A DNA stretch of 64,000 bases from Amycolatopsis sp. NBC_00345. GTDB lineage: Bacteria; Actinomycetota; Actinomycetes; Mycobacteriales; Pseudonocardiaceae. Positions 7,917-16,637 of this stretch are shown piece by piece. Below the pieces are notes generated by a model. That model saw only the letters and a list, made by a program, of their open reading frames with translations. It made no database searches and had not been told where the DNA came from. Within the stretch, counting starts at the first letter, position 1, and each line of letters starts with the position of its first letter. The stretch is taken from contig NZ_CP107995.1 of assembly GCF_036116635.1 (NCBI RefSeq), forward strand, positions 1,054,001 through 1,118,000, read 5' to 3'. The translations under genes were made by a program, and so were the position numbers.

Positions 7917-9200
7917 ATGACTGCCATCGTCCGGGTCAAGGGCCGTGAGGTGCTCGACAGCCGCGGGAACCCGACCGTCGAGGTGGACGTGGTGCTGGCC
8001 GACGGGTCCGTCGGCCGGGCGGCGGTGCCCTCGGGCGCCTCCACCGGTACCCGTGAGGCCGTCGAACTGCGTGACGGCGACAAGAAGCGGTTCCACGGCA
8101 AGGGCGTGCGCAAGGCCGTCGACGCCGTGAACACCGAGATCGCCGAAGCCGTCGTGGGCATGGACGCCGAGGCGCAGGCCGACGTCGACCGCGCCCTGAT
8201 CGCGCTCGACGGCACCGCGAACAAGGCCCGCCTCGGCGCGAACGCCACGCTCGGCGTCTCGCTCGCCGTGGTGAAGGCCGCCGCGGCCGCCAACACCCTG
8301 CCGCTGTACCGCTACGTCGGCGGCGTTTTCGCGCACCTGCTGCCGATGCCGATGATGAACATCATCAACGGCGGCGCCCACGCGGACAACCCGATCGACT
8401 TCCAGGAGTTCATGATCGGCCCGGTCGGCGCCGAGACGTTCGCCGACGCCGTGCGCATGGGCTCCGAGGTCTTCCACACCCTGCGCAAGTCGCTGCACGA
8501 CGCGGGCCACAACACCAACGTCGGCGACGAGGGCGGCTTCGCGCCGCAGCTGGGCTCGGCCGACGAGGCGCTCGAGTTCGTCGTGCGCGCCATCGAGCAG
8601 ACCGGCTACACCCCGGGCGAGGACATCTCGCTGCTGCTCGACCCGGCCGCGTCGGAGTTCTACACCGGCGAGGTCTACGACTACACCGGCGAGGGCCGCA
8701 AGCGCAGCATCGAGGAGCACGTCGCCTACCTCACCGACCTGACCACGCGGTTCCCGATCATCTCCATCGAGGACGGCCTGGCCCAGGACGACTTCGCCGG
8801 CTGGAAGCAGCTCACCGACGGCATCGGCGACCGCGTGCAGCTCGTCGGCGACGACCTGTTCTGCACCAACGTGGAGATCCTCAAGGACGGCATCGAGCGC
8901 GGCATCGCGAACTCGATCCTGATCAAGGTCAACCAGATCGGCACCCTCACCGAGACGCTCGACGCGGTCGAGACCGCGCACAAGGCGGGCTACTCGGCGG
9001 TCCTCTCGCACCGCTCCGGCGAAACCGAGGACACCACGATCGCCGACCTCGCCGTGGCCACCAACTGCGGCCAGATCAAGACCGGCTCGCTGTCCCGCTC
9101 GGACCGCACGGCCAAGTACAACCAGCTGATCCGCATCGAGGAGGAGCTGGGCACCGAAGCCCGCTACGCCGGCCGCGCCACCATCCGCGGCCAGCGCTGA
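7917..9200 (+). CDS. eno: Enolase (phosphopyruvate hydratase)
   Basis: 427 residues, full length. It converts 2-phosphoglycerate to phosphoenolpyruvate with Mg2+. The active-site set is intact: SGAST loop at 39-43, Glu164, Glu205 (GDEGG), metal ligands Asp242, Glu285 and Asp312, then Lys337, His365-Arg366 in SHRSGET, and Lys388. The ATG has GAGGAG upstream. The oddity is lineage: LPMPMMNIINGGAHADNPID and DFQEFM recall proteobacterial enolases more than the usual actinobacterial form. The gene also lacks the common actinobacterial neighbours. It may be a second, acquired enolase. A strong hairpin follows. Confidence 0.95.
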   Translation: MTAIVRVKGREVLDSRGNPTVEVDVVLADGSVGRAAVPSGASTGTREAVELRDGDKKRFHGKGVRKAVDAVNTEIAEAVVGMDAEAQADVDRALIALDGTANKARLGANATLGVSLAVVKAAAAANTLPLYRYVGGVFAHLLPMPMMNIINGGAHADNPIDFQEFMIGPVGAETFADAVRMGSEVFHTLRKSLHDAGHNTNVGDEGGFAPQLGSADEALEFVVRAIEQTGYTPGEDISLLLDPAASEFYTGEVYDYTGEGRKRSIEEHVAYLTDLTTRFPIISIEDGLAQDDFAGWKQLTDGIGDRVQLVGDDLFCTNVEILKDGIERGIANSILIKVNQIGTLTETLDAVETAHKAGYSAVLSHRSGETEDTTIADLAVATNCGQIKTGSLSRSDRTAKYNQLIRIEEELGTEARYAGRATIRGQR

Positions 9201-9232
9201 CTGTTCAAGTCCGTCAAGGCCTCCTGACCCAG

Positions 9233-9285
9233 TCCCTGAAGGCCACCATGAGGGCATATCCGACCCTCATGGTGGCCTTCAGGGA
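9233..9285. terminator. 22-bp-arm hairpin downstream of enolase
   Basis: A perfect 22-bp stem (arms 9233-9254 and 9264-9285, left arm core CCCTGAAGGCCACCATG) closes a 9-nt loop. It lies between the convergent enolase and vWA stop codons, so it probably terminates both. Just upstream, 9210-9225 carries CCGTCAAGGCCTCCT, which is one arm of the hairpin found at 36088-36138. Confidence 0.7.
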
Positions 9286-9303
9286 CAAACCAGGCCAGCC
9301 GGG

Positions 9304-9954
9304 TCAGGTGAACCGGCGGGTCACCTCGGTGTAGCCGGGCACCTGGCCGGGGATGACGGCCTCGTGATCAGGCCCGGCCGGCACCAGTGACGTGGCCAGC
9401 ACCCCGGCGAACTCGTGCAGCGCCTGGGCGGGCGTGACACCGCCGGCGCGCATGAACGCCCGGTAGGTGCCGACCCGGCCGATCGTCGCGGCGTCGGCGT
9501 CACCGATGCCGAAGGCGACCATCCGGGGGGCGCCCGGCCAGTCCGCGGTGGTCAGGTCGGCGTGCACGGACGGCCAGATCGCCGGATCCGTCGGCTGGCC
9601 GTCGGACAGGAAGAACACCACCGGACGGCAGACTTCGAAGGAATCGGCGAGCAGCGCCTCGACGTCGCTCTGGATGGTCCGGCGCAGCAGGGCGAACGCC
9701 GAGCCGAAGTTCGACTCCGCCCCGGTCGGCCGGGCCCGCGCCCCCGCGCTGCGGCTCAGCGGGGACAGCGGGGCCACGATCCGGGCCGACCCGGAGAACC
9801 CGATCACGCAGAGGCGCGCACCGGCGGCGACGTCCGGTTCGGCGCCCACCGCCTCGTGCACTTCGCCGAGCCGGTCGTTCAGGGCCCCGATGTGGTCGGC
9901 CATCGAATACGACTCGTCGCAGACCACGTAAAAGGGCACGACTCTGTCCGGCAT
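9304..9954 (-). CDS. von Willebrand factor A (vWA) domain protein
   Basis: 216 residues from ATG 9954, which has AGGAG 7 nt upstream; an in-frame GTG at 9969 is less well placed. One vWA/TerY-like domain fills the protein. The MIDAS motif is DESYS near residue 13, with the later acidic SDGQPTD and a Thr in RPTGAESNFG completing the metal site. Such proteins act as metal-dependent adhesion or chaperone modules, often with PP2C or kinase partners. None is adjacent here. It is divergent from a SARP regulator. Confidence 0.85.
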   Translation of the reverse strand: MPDRVVPFYVVCDESYSMADHIGALNDRLGEVHEAVGAEPDVAAGARLCVIGFSGSARIVAPLSPLSRSAGARARPTGAESNFGSAFALLRRTIQSDVEALLADSFEVCRPVVFFLSDGQPTDPAIWPSVHADLTTADWPGAPRMVAFGIGDADAATIGRVGTYRAFMRAGGVTPAQALHEFAGVLATSLVPAGPDHEAVIPGQVPGYTEVTRRFT

Positions 9955-10211
9955 CCGGTTTCTCCTCACCGCGAAGGGATCCGCCCGGCCCGGGCGGAGG
10001 GAAGGACGTTCCCGCGCCGGCGATCCGGGCGCTGCCGGTGAGTGTCCGGCCGGGCGCTGGACCGGGCGTGGACCGGACCTTGATTCCGCTCCGCCGCAGG
10101 GGAAGTGGACGGCGGGGGGACCGTTGATGGATTCACGGATCGGACCGCTTCTGCGGCCCCGGGCGATGGGGTTGACTGGGAGGCCTGGTCACACCGCGAG
10201 CGAGGGGCGCC

Positions 10212-13181
10212 ATGGAGATCCTGCTGCTCGGTCCGTTCGAAGTCCACGACGGTGCGGAAAACGTCGACCTCGGTGACCTTCAGCAACGGTATCTCCTGGC
10301 GGTGCTCGTGCTGCACGCCAATCGCGCGGTTCCGGTGGAGCGGCTCATCGAAATCGTCTGGGCCGGGCAGGTGAAGCCGAAGACCAACCTCGTGCCCGGC
10401 TACGTCGTCAAACTGCGCCGGCTCTTCCGGGAGCGGTTCGGGGACGAACTCGTGATCGACCGGCTGCCCACCGGGTACGTGCTGCGCGTCGACCCCGGCC
10501 GGATCGACACCGTGCGGTTCGCCGCGCTGGTGGACGAATCGAGCCGCTGCCCCGATCCCGCCCGCCGGCTGGGCCTGCTGCGCGAGGCGGTGGGCCTGTG
10601 GCGTGGCCGGTACCTGGAGGACCTGGACCACGACCGGGTCGGCGCGGCGGACCTCGTCTCACCCGAGGAGGCCCGGTTCGACGCGCTGGGCGACCTGGCG
10701 GAGCTCGAACTGCTGCAGGACAACCACCGCCGGGTGCGCGACCAGCTGCGGCCCGTCGTACGGGCGGATCCCACCCGGCACCGGCTGGCCGGGCTGCTGA
10801 TGCGCGCGCTGATCGCCAACGGCGATCGCGTGCCGGCGATGGAGGTGTACCACTCGACCAGGGCGGCGCTGGACCAGTACGGCCTGGAGATCCCGGTCGA
10901 GCTGCGGAAGCTGGCGCGGTTCGCGCAGTTCGTCGAACCGCGGCTGGCCCTGCCGCGCCCGCCGAGCCGGTTCGGCGGGCGCCGTGACGAGCTCGCGGCC
11001 GTCGAATCACGGGTCCTCACCGCGGTGGCGGGGCACCGGCCGGCCACCGTCTGGATCAGCGGGATGCCCGGAGTCGGGAAGACCGCGCTCGCGGTGCAGG
11101 CGGCGCACCAGCTGCGCGGCCGGCTGCCGGACGGCCAGATCTTCGTGCCGCTCAACGGTTTCACGCCGCACGTGCGCCCGGCCACCCTGTCGGACGCGCT
11201 GGGCGTGCTGCTCGGCGCGCTGGGCGTGCCGCCGGAACGGCATCCGCCGACGGTGAGCCAGCGGATCGCGCTCTACCAGTCCACATTGGCGGGCACGAGC
11301 ACGCTGGTCGTCCTGGACAACGCGCTGTCCGAAGAACACGTGCGGAGCCTGCTGCCCGCCACCCCGGGGTGCGCGGCGATAGTCACGAGCCGCCGGGTCG
11401 GGGGCGTCGAGGTCGAGGACGAGATCCGCCTCGGCCCGTTGCCACCGCGGGCGGCCGCGACGCTGTTCACCGACCTGGCCGGCCCGGACCGGGTACGCGG
11501 CCGGCGGGCGCAGGCCGAGGCGGTGGTCGCGCGGTGCGGTTACGTGCCGCTCCCGATCAAGGTCGTCGCGGCCCAGTTCCGGGTGCACGGGTCCTGGTCG
11601 CTGGAGCACTTGCTGGGTCTGCTGGAGCAGGAGAACCCTTGGCATGCCACGACTTCCTTCGAGGGCGCGGCCGCCGTCGCGTGCGCGGTGTCCTACCGGG
11701 AACTGCCAGGGCCGCAGCAGGATCTGTTCCGGTTGTTCGGCGAGCTGCCGGGCGTCGACCTGGCGGTGCCCGCGGCCGCCGCGGTGGCGGGGTGCACGGT
11801 GCCCCAGGTGCGAGAGCTGCTCGACAGCCTGCACGGCGCGTGCCTGGTCGAGGAGGCCGAACCCGAGCGGTACCTGATGCTCGACCCGCTCCGTGAGTAC
11901 GCGGGGAGCTTGCCGGAGCCGGCCGGGGCCGCCGCCGCGATCGCCGGGCTGCTCGACTTCTACCTGGTCACCACGGCCCGTGCGGTGGAGGCGGTTTTCC
12001 CGTTGGAGCGGGAGCGCCTGCCCGGCGTCACCCGCCACAGCCCGGTCGCACTCGCCTTCCCCGACGACGGGGCGGCCCGGGCGTGGCTGTCGGCCGAGCG
12101 GTCGAACCTGCTGGAGGCGATCAGGTACGCGGCCGTCCACGATCGGCCCGAGCACGCCTGGCAGCTGGCCGCGCTGCTCTGGCGGTGGTACTACGTCAGC
12201 GGGTATCTCCAGGAATGGCTGGAGAGCATGGAACTGGCCAGGAAGGTGCTCGAGGTGCCGGGCCGGGACCGCCACGGCCTGGCCGGCGTGCTCCTGCGGC
12301 TCTCCGGCGCGCACCGGCAGCTCGGCCGGCCCGGTCCGGCGCTCGAGGCCGCCGCGCAGGCGCTCTCGGTCTGGACCGCTCTCGACGACCCGGCCGGCGA
12401 GGCGAGTGCCTTGTGTGCCATCGCCTTGGTGACCATGGACCGAGGCGAGACCCGGTCCGCGATCGCCCACTTCGAAGCGGCGCTGGAGAAATTCGAGGCC
12501 CTGGACGACGAGCGCGGCCAGGCCAACGCACTGGGCAACCTCGGCCAGCTCGACGAACTGCTGGGCCACTTCGACCTCGCCGAAAGCCGCCTGCTCGCCG
12601 CCGTGGACCTCTTGCGGCGCCTCGGGCACACCCAAGGGCTCGCGCACGCGCTGGACAACTTGGGCGTGGTCCGGCAGCGCCTGGGGCGGCTGGAGGAAGC
12701 GCTGGCCGACCATGCGCGGGCTGGGGAGCTGGCCGCGTCTGTCGGAGACCGCAGCTGTGAGGCGTACGCGCTGAACAACATCGGGGCGGTGCACCGGCTT
12801 TCGGGCCGGCTCGGCGAGGCACTCGAGTTCCACGAACGCGCGCGGCAGGTGGCCGACCTAGTCGGCGAACCGGCCCTGCGCACCCAGCTGTACCTCGACC
12901 GCGGCGCGACCTACCACGCCCGCCGAGAGGACGAGCGCGCCCGCGAGGCCTACCTCGCGGCACTGGACCTCGCCGCAGGCATCGGCGACCGAGGCCGGCA
13001 GGCCCACGCCCACCACGGCGTGGCCCGCGTCCTTCACAGCACAGGCGACCACACCGCCGCGACCCGGCACTGGCGGGCGGCGCTGGCTGGTTTCCGTGAG
13101 CTGGACTGGATTGAGGAGATCGGGGTTCGGGATGAAGTGTCTACATTGGACTGTTTGTGTATTGTGGCTGCGGACGAGTGA
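10212..13181 (+). CDS. SARP/AfsR-type regulator: BTAD + NB-ARC + TPR
   Basis: 989 residues. About 1-90 is an OmpR-like winged helix (MEILLLGPFEVHD start) and 95-245 the bacterial transcriptional activation domain, the pair that defines SARPs. NB-ARC follows with Walker A GMPGVGKTALA near 284, a Walker B-like STLVVLDNA near 365 and the Arg-containing GCAAIVTSRR. About ten TPR units fill 640-985, for example QANALGNLGQLDELLGHFD. This is the AfsR layout: a DNA-binding activator gated by nucleotide and a TPR ligand sensor. GAGGGG precedes the ATG. No biosynthetic cluster is adjacent, so it may act globally. Confidence 0.92.
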   Translation: MEILLLGPFEVHDGAENVDLGDLQQRYLLAVLVLHANRAVPVERLIEIVWAGQVKPKTNLVPGYVVKLRRLFRERFGDELVIDRLPTGYVLRVDPGRIDTVRFAALVDESSRCPDPARRLGLLREAVGLWRGRYLEDLDHDRVGAADLVSPEEARFDALGDLAELELLQDNHRRVRDQLRPVVRADPTRHRLAGLLMRALIANGDRVPAMEVYHSTRAALDQYGLEIPVELRKLARFAQFVEPRLALPRPPSRFGGRRDELAAVESRVLTAVAGHRPATVWISGMPGVGKTALAVQAAHQLRGRLPDGQIFVPLNGFTPHVRPATLSDALGVLLGALGVPPERHPPTVSQRIALYQSTLAGTSTLVVLDNALSEEHVRSLLPATPGCAAIVTSRRVGGVEVEDEIRLGPLPPRAAATLFTDLAGPDRVRGRRAQAEAVVARCGYVPLPIKVVAAQFRVHGSWSLEHLLGLLEQENPWHATTSFEGAAAVACAVSYRELPGPQQDLFRLFGELPGVDLAVPAAAAVAGCTVPQVRELLDSLHGACLVEEAEPERYLMLDPLREYAGSLPEPAGAAAAIAGLLDFYLVTTARAVEAVFPLERERLPGVTRHSPVALAFPDDGAARAWLSAERSNLLEAIRYAAVHDRPEHAWQLAALLWRWYYVSGYLQEWLESMELARKVLEVPGRDRHGLAGVLLRLSGAHRQLGRPGPALEAAAQALSVWTALDDPAGEASALCAIALVTMDRGETRSAIAHFEAALEKFEALDDERGQANALGNLGQLDELLGHFDLAESRLLAAVDLLRRLGHTQGLAHALDNLGVVRQRLGRLEEALADHARAGELAASVGDRSCEAYALNNIGAVHRLSGRLGEALEFHERARQVADLVGEPALRTQLYLDRGATYHARREDERAREAYLAALDLAAGIGDRGRQAHAHHGVARVLHSTGDHTAATRHWRAALAGFRELDWIEEIGVRDEVSTLDCLCIVAADE

Positions 13182-13199
13182 TGTTTCTTGGTGGGGATT

Positions 13200-13850
13200 T
13201 CGATGGCTGCGCGGCTGGCTGGGGCAGGCTGCGACTGGCCGGAGGCAGGCGAAGGCTGTGTTCAACGCTGACCGGGTCAGGCGGCCATGCGACTCGCTGG
13301 GGCAGGCGCCAGTCGGAGGAAGGAACCAGTCGGAGGTAGGCGGAGGGCTGCGGCCAACGCTGGCCGCAGCCTGATGGCCGCGCGGAGGGCCGGGTCGGGC
13401 ATTGGCTGGAGGTAGGCGGAGGGCTGCGCTCGATGCCGGTCGCAGCTTGATGGCTGCGCGGCTGGCTGGGCAGGCATCGGCTGGATCAGCCGCCAGCCGG
13501 AGGTAGGCGGAGGGCTGCGCCCAACGCCGGTCGGGGCCTGGCGGCCATGCGGCTGGCTGGGCAGGCATCGGCTGGGTCAGGCACCGGCCGGAGGCAGACG
13601 TAGCGCCGCGCTCAATGCCGGTCGGGGCCTGGCGGCCATGCGGCTGGCTGGGCAGGCATCGGCCGGAGGTAGGCGCAGGGGCTGCGCTCATTGTCGGTCG
13701 CAGCCTGACGGCCGCGCAGCTGGCCAGGTGAGGTACCGGCCAGGTGAGGTACCGGCTGGTTCAGGCACCGGCCAGGTGAGGAATCGGCCGGGTCAAGCCC
13801 CAGCTGGGTCAAGCACCGGCGGATCAGGCGCCAGCCGAAGGCAGGCGCAG
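13200..13850. repeat. Degenerate minisatellite, 75/91-bp units, derived from a gene 3' end
   Basis: No gene is visible in 13182-13823. Units begin with GGAGG(T/C)AGGCG at about 13241, 13315, 13332, 13408, 13499, 13590 and 13665. Spacings are mostly near 75 or 91 bp; the longer units carry an extra segment like CTGGGTCAGGCACCGG. Each contains a GGGCTGCGCTCAA-CGCCGGTCGCAG-like core. The same core, read on the minus strand, encodes the last residues (RPALSTALRLP) of the XRE gene ending at 13824. The array therefore looks like tandem duplication of that gene's 3' end. Confidence 0.75.
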
Positions 13851-15101
13851 CGCCGTGCTCAGCGCCGGCCGCAGTTGCTGGACCGCCGGGTGGGTGCGCC
13901 AGCGCGCCGTGATCCGCACCAGGTGGCGCAGGTCCGTGCGGATGGTCGCGGAGTCGACGTGGGCCGCGTCTTCGAGCACGTCGTGGGCGAGTGTGCAGGC
14001 CTGGTCCAGTTCGCCCGCCGCGGCGTGGGCGAGGACGCGACGGGCGCCGAAGCGGGCGCGGGCCCGGCGGGCGTCCACTGCCATGTCCGGGACGTGGCGG
14101 TCCAGCACCTCGGCCGCTTCGCCCGGGCGGCCGAGGTCGAACAGCGACCAGCCTCGCGCCAGCGCGATCTCGTCGGAGACGCTTGACGAGCCCAGCGGTG
14201 AGGCGGTCGGTTCGCGTTCGGCGAGCAGACAGCTCGCCCGGTCGAGCGCGCACTCGAAGGCACCGGTGTCCCCGGCGAGCGCGTGCCCCTGCGCCTCGCA
14301 CCGCGCGGCCAGTCCCAGGATGCGCGGGCCCGCCGCCCGGTCGTCCTGGGCCCGGGCCGCGAGTTCGATCGTGGTCAGCGGATCCTGCCGGTACAGCGCG
14401 ATTTCCGCCTGCCGCACGTGCGCGTAACTCGCCAGGTGCTCGTCGCCGCCCGCGGTCGCGTACCGCACCGCGCGCCGGGTCCACCACAGGGCCGCCTGCT
14501 CGTCACCGGCCTCCTGGCTCATCCAGCCGGCGTATTCGGCCGCGCGTGAGGCCTGCAGGAGCAGCTGCGCCCGGATGTGCGCGGGGTGGTCCCCGGCGGC
14601 CAGCGTGCGCAGCACCGTGATGTGGGAGACGACCTGCATCAGGACCGTGGCCGGCCCGCTCATCGTGCCGAGCCGCCGGTAGTGGCCGAACGACGTCTGG
14701 AGCCCGGCGAGGGTGAGCTCGTCGACCTCCGCGTGCGCGGACCCGCTGAGCGCGAATCCCGGCGGCAGGCCCAGACCGGCCTGGGCCAGCCGCCGGGGCA
14801 GCTGGTGGAAACGGTGCTCGCGCTCGCCGTCCATGACGACGACCCACACCTGTTCGTCCGGATCCTCTTCGACGGCTTCGTTTGGTGCCGCGGCGACCGA
14901 GCGCACGAGAGCCGAAAGGACCCCACCAGTACCGAGGACGCTGTCGCACCGCTTCGCGATGTCGGCGGTCGGTGCCTTGAGGTCGTTCTCGATCTTGCTC
15001 AGATAGCTTTTGCTGTAGGTGATCTCCGTGGCCAGCCGGGCTTGGGAAATCCCTTTTCCCTCACGGATCCGCCGCAGCGTTTCGCCGAATGAGCCGGCCA
15101 T
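13824..15101 (-). CDS. XRE-family regulator with C-terminal TPR-like sensor
   Basis: 425 residues. The N-terminal 65 are an XRE helix-turn-helix (FGETLRRIREGKGISQARLA followed by SKSYLSKIENDLKAPT). The remaining 350 are helical with TPR-like units (AEYAGWMSQEAGDEQAALWW; EAAEVLDRHVPDMAVDARRA). This is the common actinobacterial XRE plus tetratricopeptide design, which may bind a peptide or small ligand. The ATG has GGGAGG four nt upstream. A 60-residue exported peptide gene lies 88 bp upstream on the same strand. The 3' end is continuous with the repeat field. Confidence 0.88.
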   Translation of the reverse strand: MAGSFGETLRRIREGKGISQARLATEITYSKSYLSKIENDLKAPTADIAKRCDSVLGTGGVLSALVRSVAAAPNEAVEEDPDEQVWVVVMDGEREHRFHQLPRRLAQAGLGLPPGFALSGSAHAEVDELTLAGLQTSFGHYRRLGTMSGPATVLMQVVSHITVLRTLAAGDHPAHIRAQLLLQASRAAEYAGWMSQEAGDEQAALWWTRRAVRYATAGGDEHLASYAHVRQAEIALYRQDPLTTIELAARAQDDRAAGPRILGLAARCEAQGHALAGDTGAFECALDRASCLLAEREPTASPLGSSSVSDEIALARGWSLFDLGRPGEAAEVLDRHVPDMAVDARRARARFGARRVLAHAAAGELDQACTLAHDVLEDAAHVDSATIRTDLRHLVRITARWRTHPAVQQLRPALSTALRLPSAGA

Positions 15102-15189
15102 TTCGCCTCCCGCTGAAGCCGCCGTCGCTTTCCTGGCAGTACATCACCTGCGCGTCGGGAAGGCAATGAGCGAGAATAGGCCGCACTTC

Positions 15190-15372
15190 TCAGTCGATCC
15201 AGCCGTGGCCGTCCGGTGACGCCGACGGCGGGGCGGTGACGGTCGGCCCGGTCCCGCCGCCACCATCGGCGAGCGGCATCCCGGCGGCCAGGGCGGGCAG
15301 CCCCAGCACGGTGAGGGCGGCCAGTCCGCAGATGATTTTCGCGATGGCCGAAACGGCGTACGAATTCGACAT
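15190..15372 (-). CDS. Small exported peptide upstream of an XRE-TPR regulator
   Basis: 60 residues from ATG 15372, which has AGGAG 6 nt upstream. Residues 1-30 form a signal or membrane segment (a Lys at 12, then CGLAALTVLGLPALAAG) with an AlaXAla-type cleavage region near 30. The 30-residue remainder is Gly/Thr/Pro/Ser-rich and ends in DGHGWID. There is no recognised family. It is co-oriented with the XRE-TPR gene 88 bp downstream, so the two may be co-transcribed. A signalling peptide is a speculation; a small surface protein is the alternative. Confidence 0.62.
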   Translation of the reverse strand: MSNSYAVSAIAKIICGLAALTVLGLPALAAGMPLADGGGGTGPTVTAPPSASPDGHGWID

Positions 15373-15498
15373 GGGAACTCCTGGGGAAGTGGGTTTCCGA
15401 CGCTGTTTCGCGTCTGTTCCCAGGGTTCGGCCCAACGGACTTCCGGACAATGAGGTTCCCGTTTCACAACGGAACAGGAACCGGGAAACGCCCCGCGC

Positions 15499-16065
15499 TC
15501 AGGCCAGGCCGAGGGTGCGGGTCATCAGCACGGCGTACGAGCTGCCCGCGTGCGGCATCCGGCCGGTGGTGACCAGGGCCAGCGCCTCGTCGAACGGCAG
15601 CGCGTGGACTTCGAGGTCCGCCTCGCCCGGCTCGAGGTCTGCGGCCCCGTGGCGCAGCCCGGTGGCGAAGAACGCGTGGTCGCGGTGATTGGTGAACGAG
15701 TCCGCGCAGTTGACGGCCCCCAGCGGGCGCCACGTCTCGGCGGAGATCCCGGTCTCCTCGGCCAGTTCGCGGCGGGCCGCGGCGAGCGAATCCCGGTCCG
15801 CCGGGTCGATCCGGCCGGCGGGCAGCCGCCACTGGACCTCGTCGTGCACGTAGATCCACTGCCGGGTCACCGCGACCAGCCCTTGCCCGTCCACGGCGAC
15901 GACGGTGACGGAGCCGGGCGACACGACGTGGTCGTAAGGGCTTCCCGAGCCGTCCGGGCGCACGGCGTCGTCGCGGCGCACTTCGAACCAGGGGGAGGTG
16001 AACACGCTGGTCGAAGCCAGGCGGGACCAGCCGCCGGCGGGGGACTCTGCTTCTTCGCGGATCAC
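15499..16065 (-). CDS. NUDIX hydrolase, ADP-ribose pyrophosphatase-like
   Basis: 188 residues from GTG 16065. The Nudix box is recognisable as GRIDPADRDSLAAARRELAE followed by ETGI, near residues 95-118. The REL.EE core that binds Mg2+ is intact, although the first Glu of the consensus is Asp. The preceding VAVTRQWIYVHDEVQWRLPAG and following LGAVNCADSFTNHRDHAFFA match ADP-ribose/nucleotide-sugar pyrophosphatases. It would cleave a nucleoside diphosphate linked to another moiety. It is read away from the TIR operon and has no obvious partner. Confidence 0.87.
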   Translation of the reverse strand: MIREEAESPAGGWSRLASTSVFTSPWFEVRRDDAVRPDGSGSPYDHVVSPGSVTVVAVDGQGLVAVTRQWIYVHDEVQWRLPAGRIDPADRDSLAAARRELAEETGISAETWRPLGAVNCADSFTNHRDHAFFATGLRHGAADLEPGEADLEVHALPFDEALALVTTGRMPHAGSSYAVLMTRTLGLA

Positions 16066-16501
16066 GCCGACGAGTCAACCACAAGTGTCACCCGGGCCGG
16101 TGCACGGTGAATCCACCGCCGGTCCACCGTCCTGCGGCACCCTCGCGCGAGAATCTGGTGCCCGCCCCCGGGCGCCGGTGGATCGAAAGGATGATTACCC
16201 GGATCCAGTAACGTTTTCGTCACTTCGTTAACGCCGGGTTCCCGGGGGCCGATCTCAGTGCGTCGTTGGGTGCCGAGGTGAAAATCCCAGTAATCCGGTC
16301 ATGGCGATTTTCGCCAGGGCGTTGTCATTCGAGGAGTTCGGTAACGGTGGAAGTGTCATTCGTGAATCGCTGCCGTCTCCGCGCTTTCCGGCTGGTGAGT
16401 TTTTCACGGCCAGGCGCTCGCAGACGATTGCCGTCGGCGAGGTCCGTGCCTGGGGCAGTCCATTACCGATCTACGCCGAATCCACCTCCCTGAATCACAC
16501 T

Positions 16502-16561
16502 CTGCCCCAAACCGCACTGCCCCAAACCGCACTGCCCCGAATCGCACTGGCCCGAATCACC
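16502..16561. repeat. 15-bp tandem repeat (x4) in the TIR-operon leader
   Basis: Four 15-bp units, CTGCCCCAAACCGCA twice, then CTGCCCCGAATCGCA and a diverged fourth, lie 77-136 bp upstream of the TIR start. The enclosing stretch 16066-16637 (572 bp) has no convincing gene. It has lower GC near 16200-16300 than its surroundings and probably holds the operon promoter. Copy-number change here could alter promoter spacing; that is inference. Confidence 0.7.
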
Positions 16562-16637
16562 GCGCATCCGGTATTCCCGCCGCAGGCGAGCACGTCCAGC
16601 TCAGCGCAGACCATGACGACCGAACCGAGGAGGGCCC

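Noticed and set aside
12858..13691. Minus-strand frame of 277 codons through the 13.2-13.7 kb repeats
   Set aside because: It is the translated repeat field running into the 3' end of the SARP gene on the opposite strand. It has no start signal and no conserved domain.
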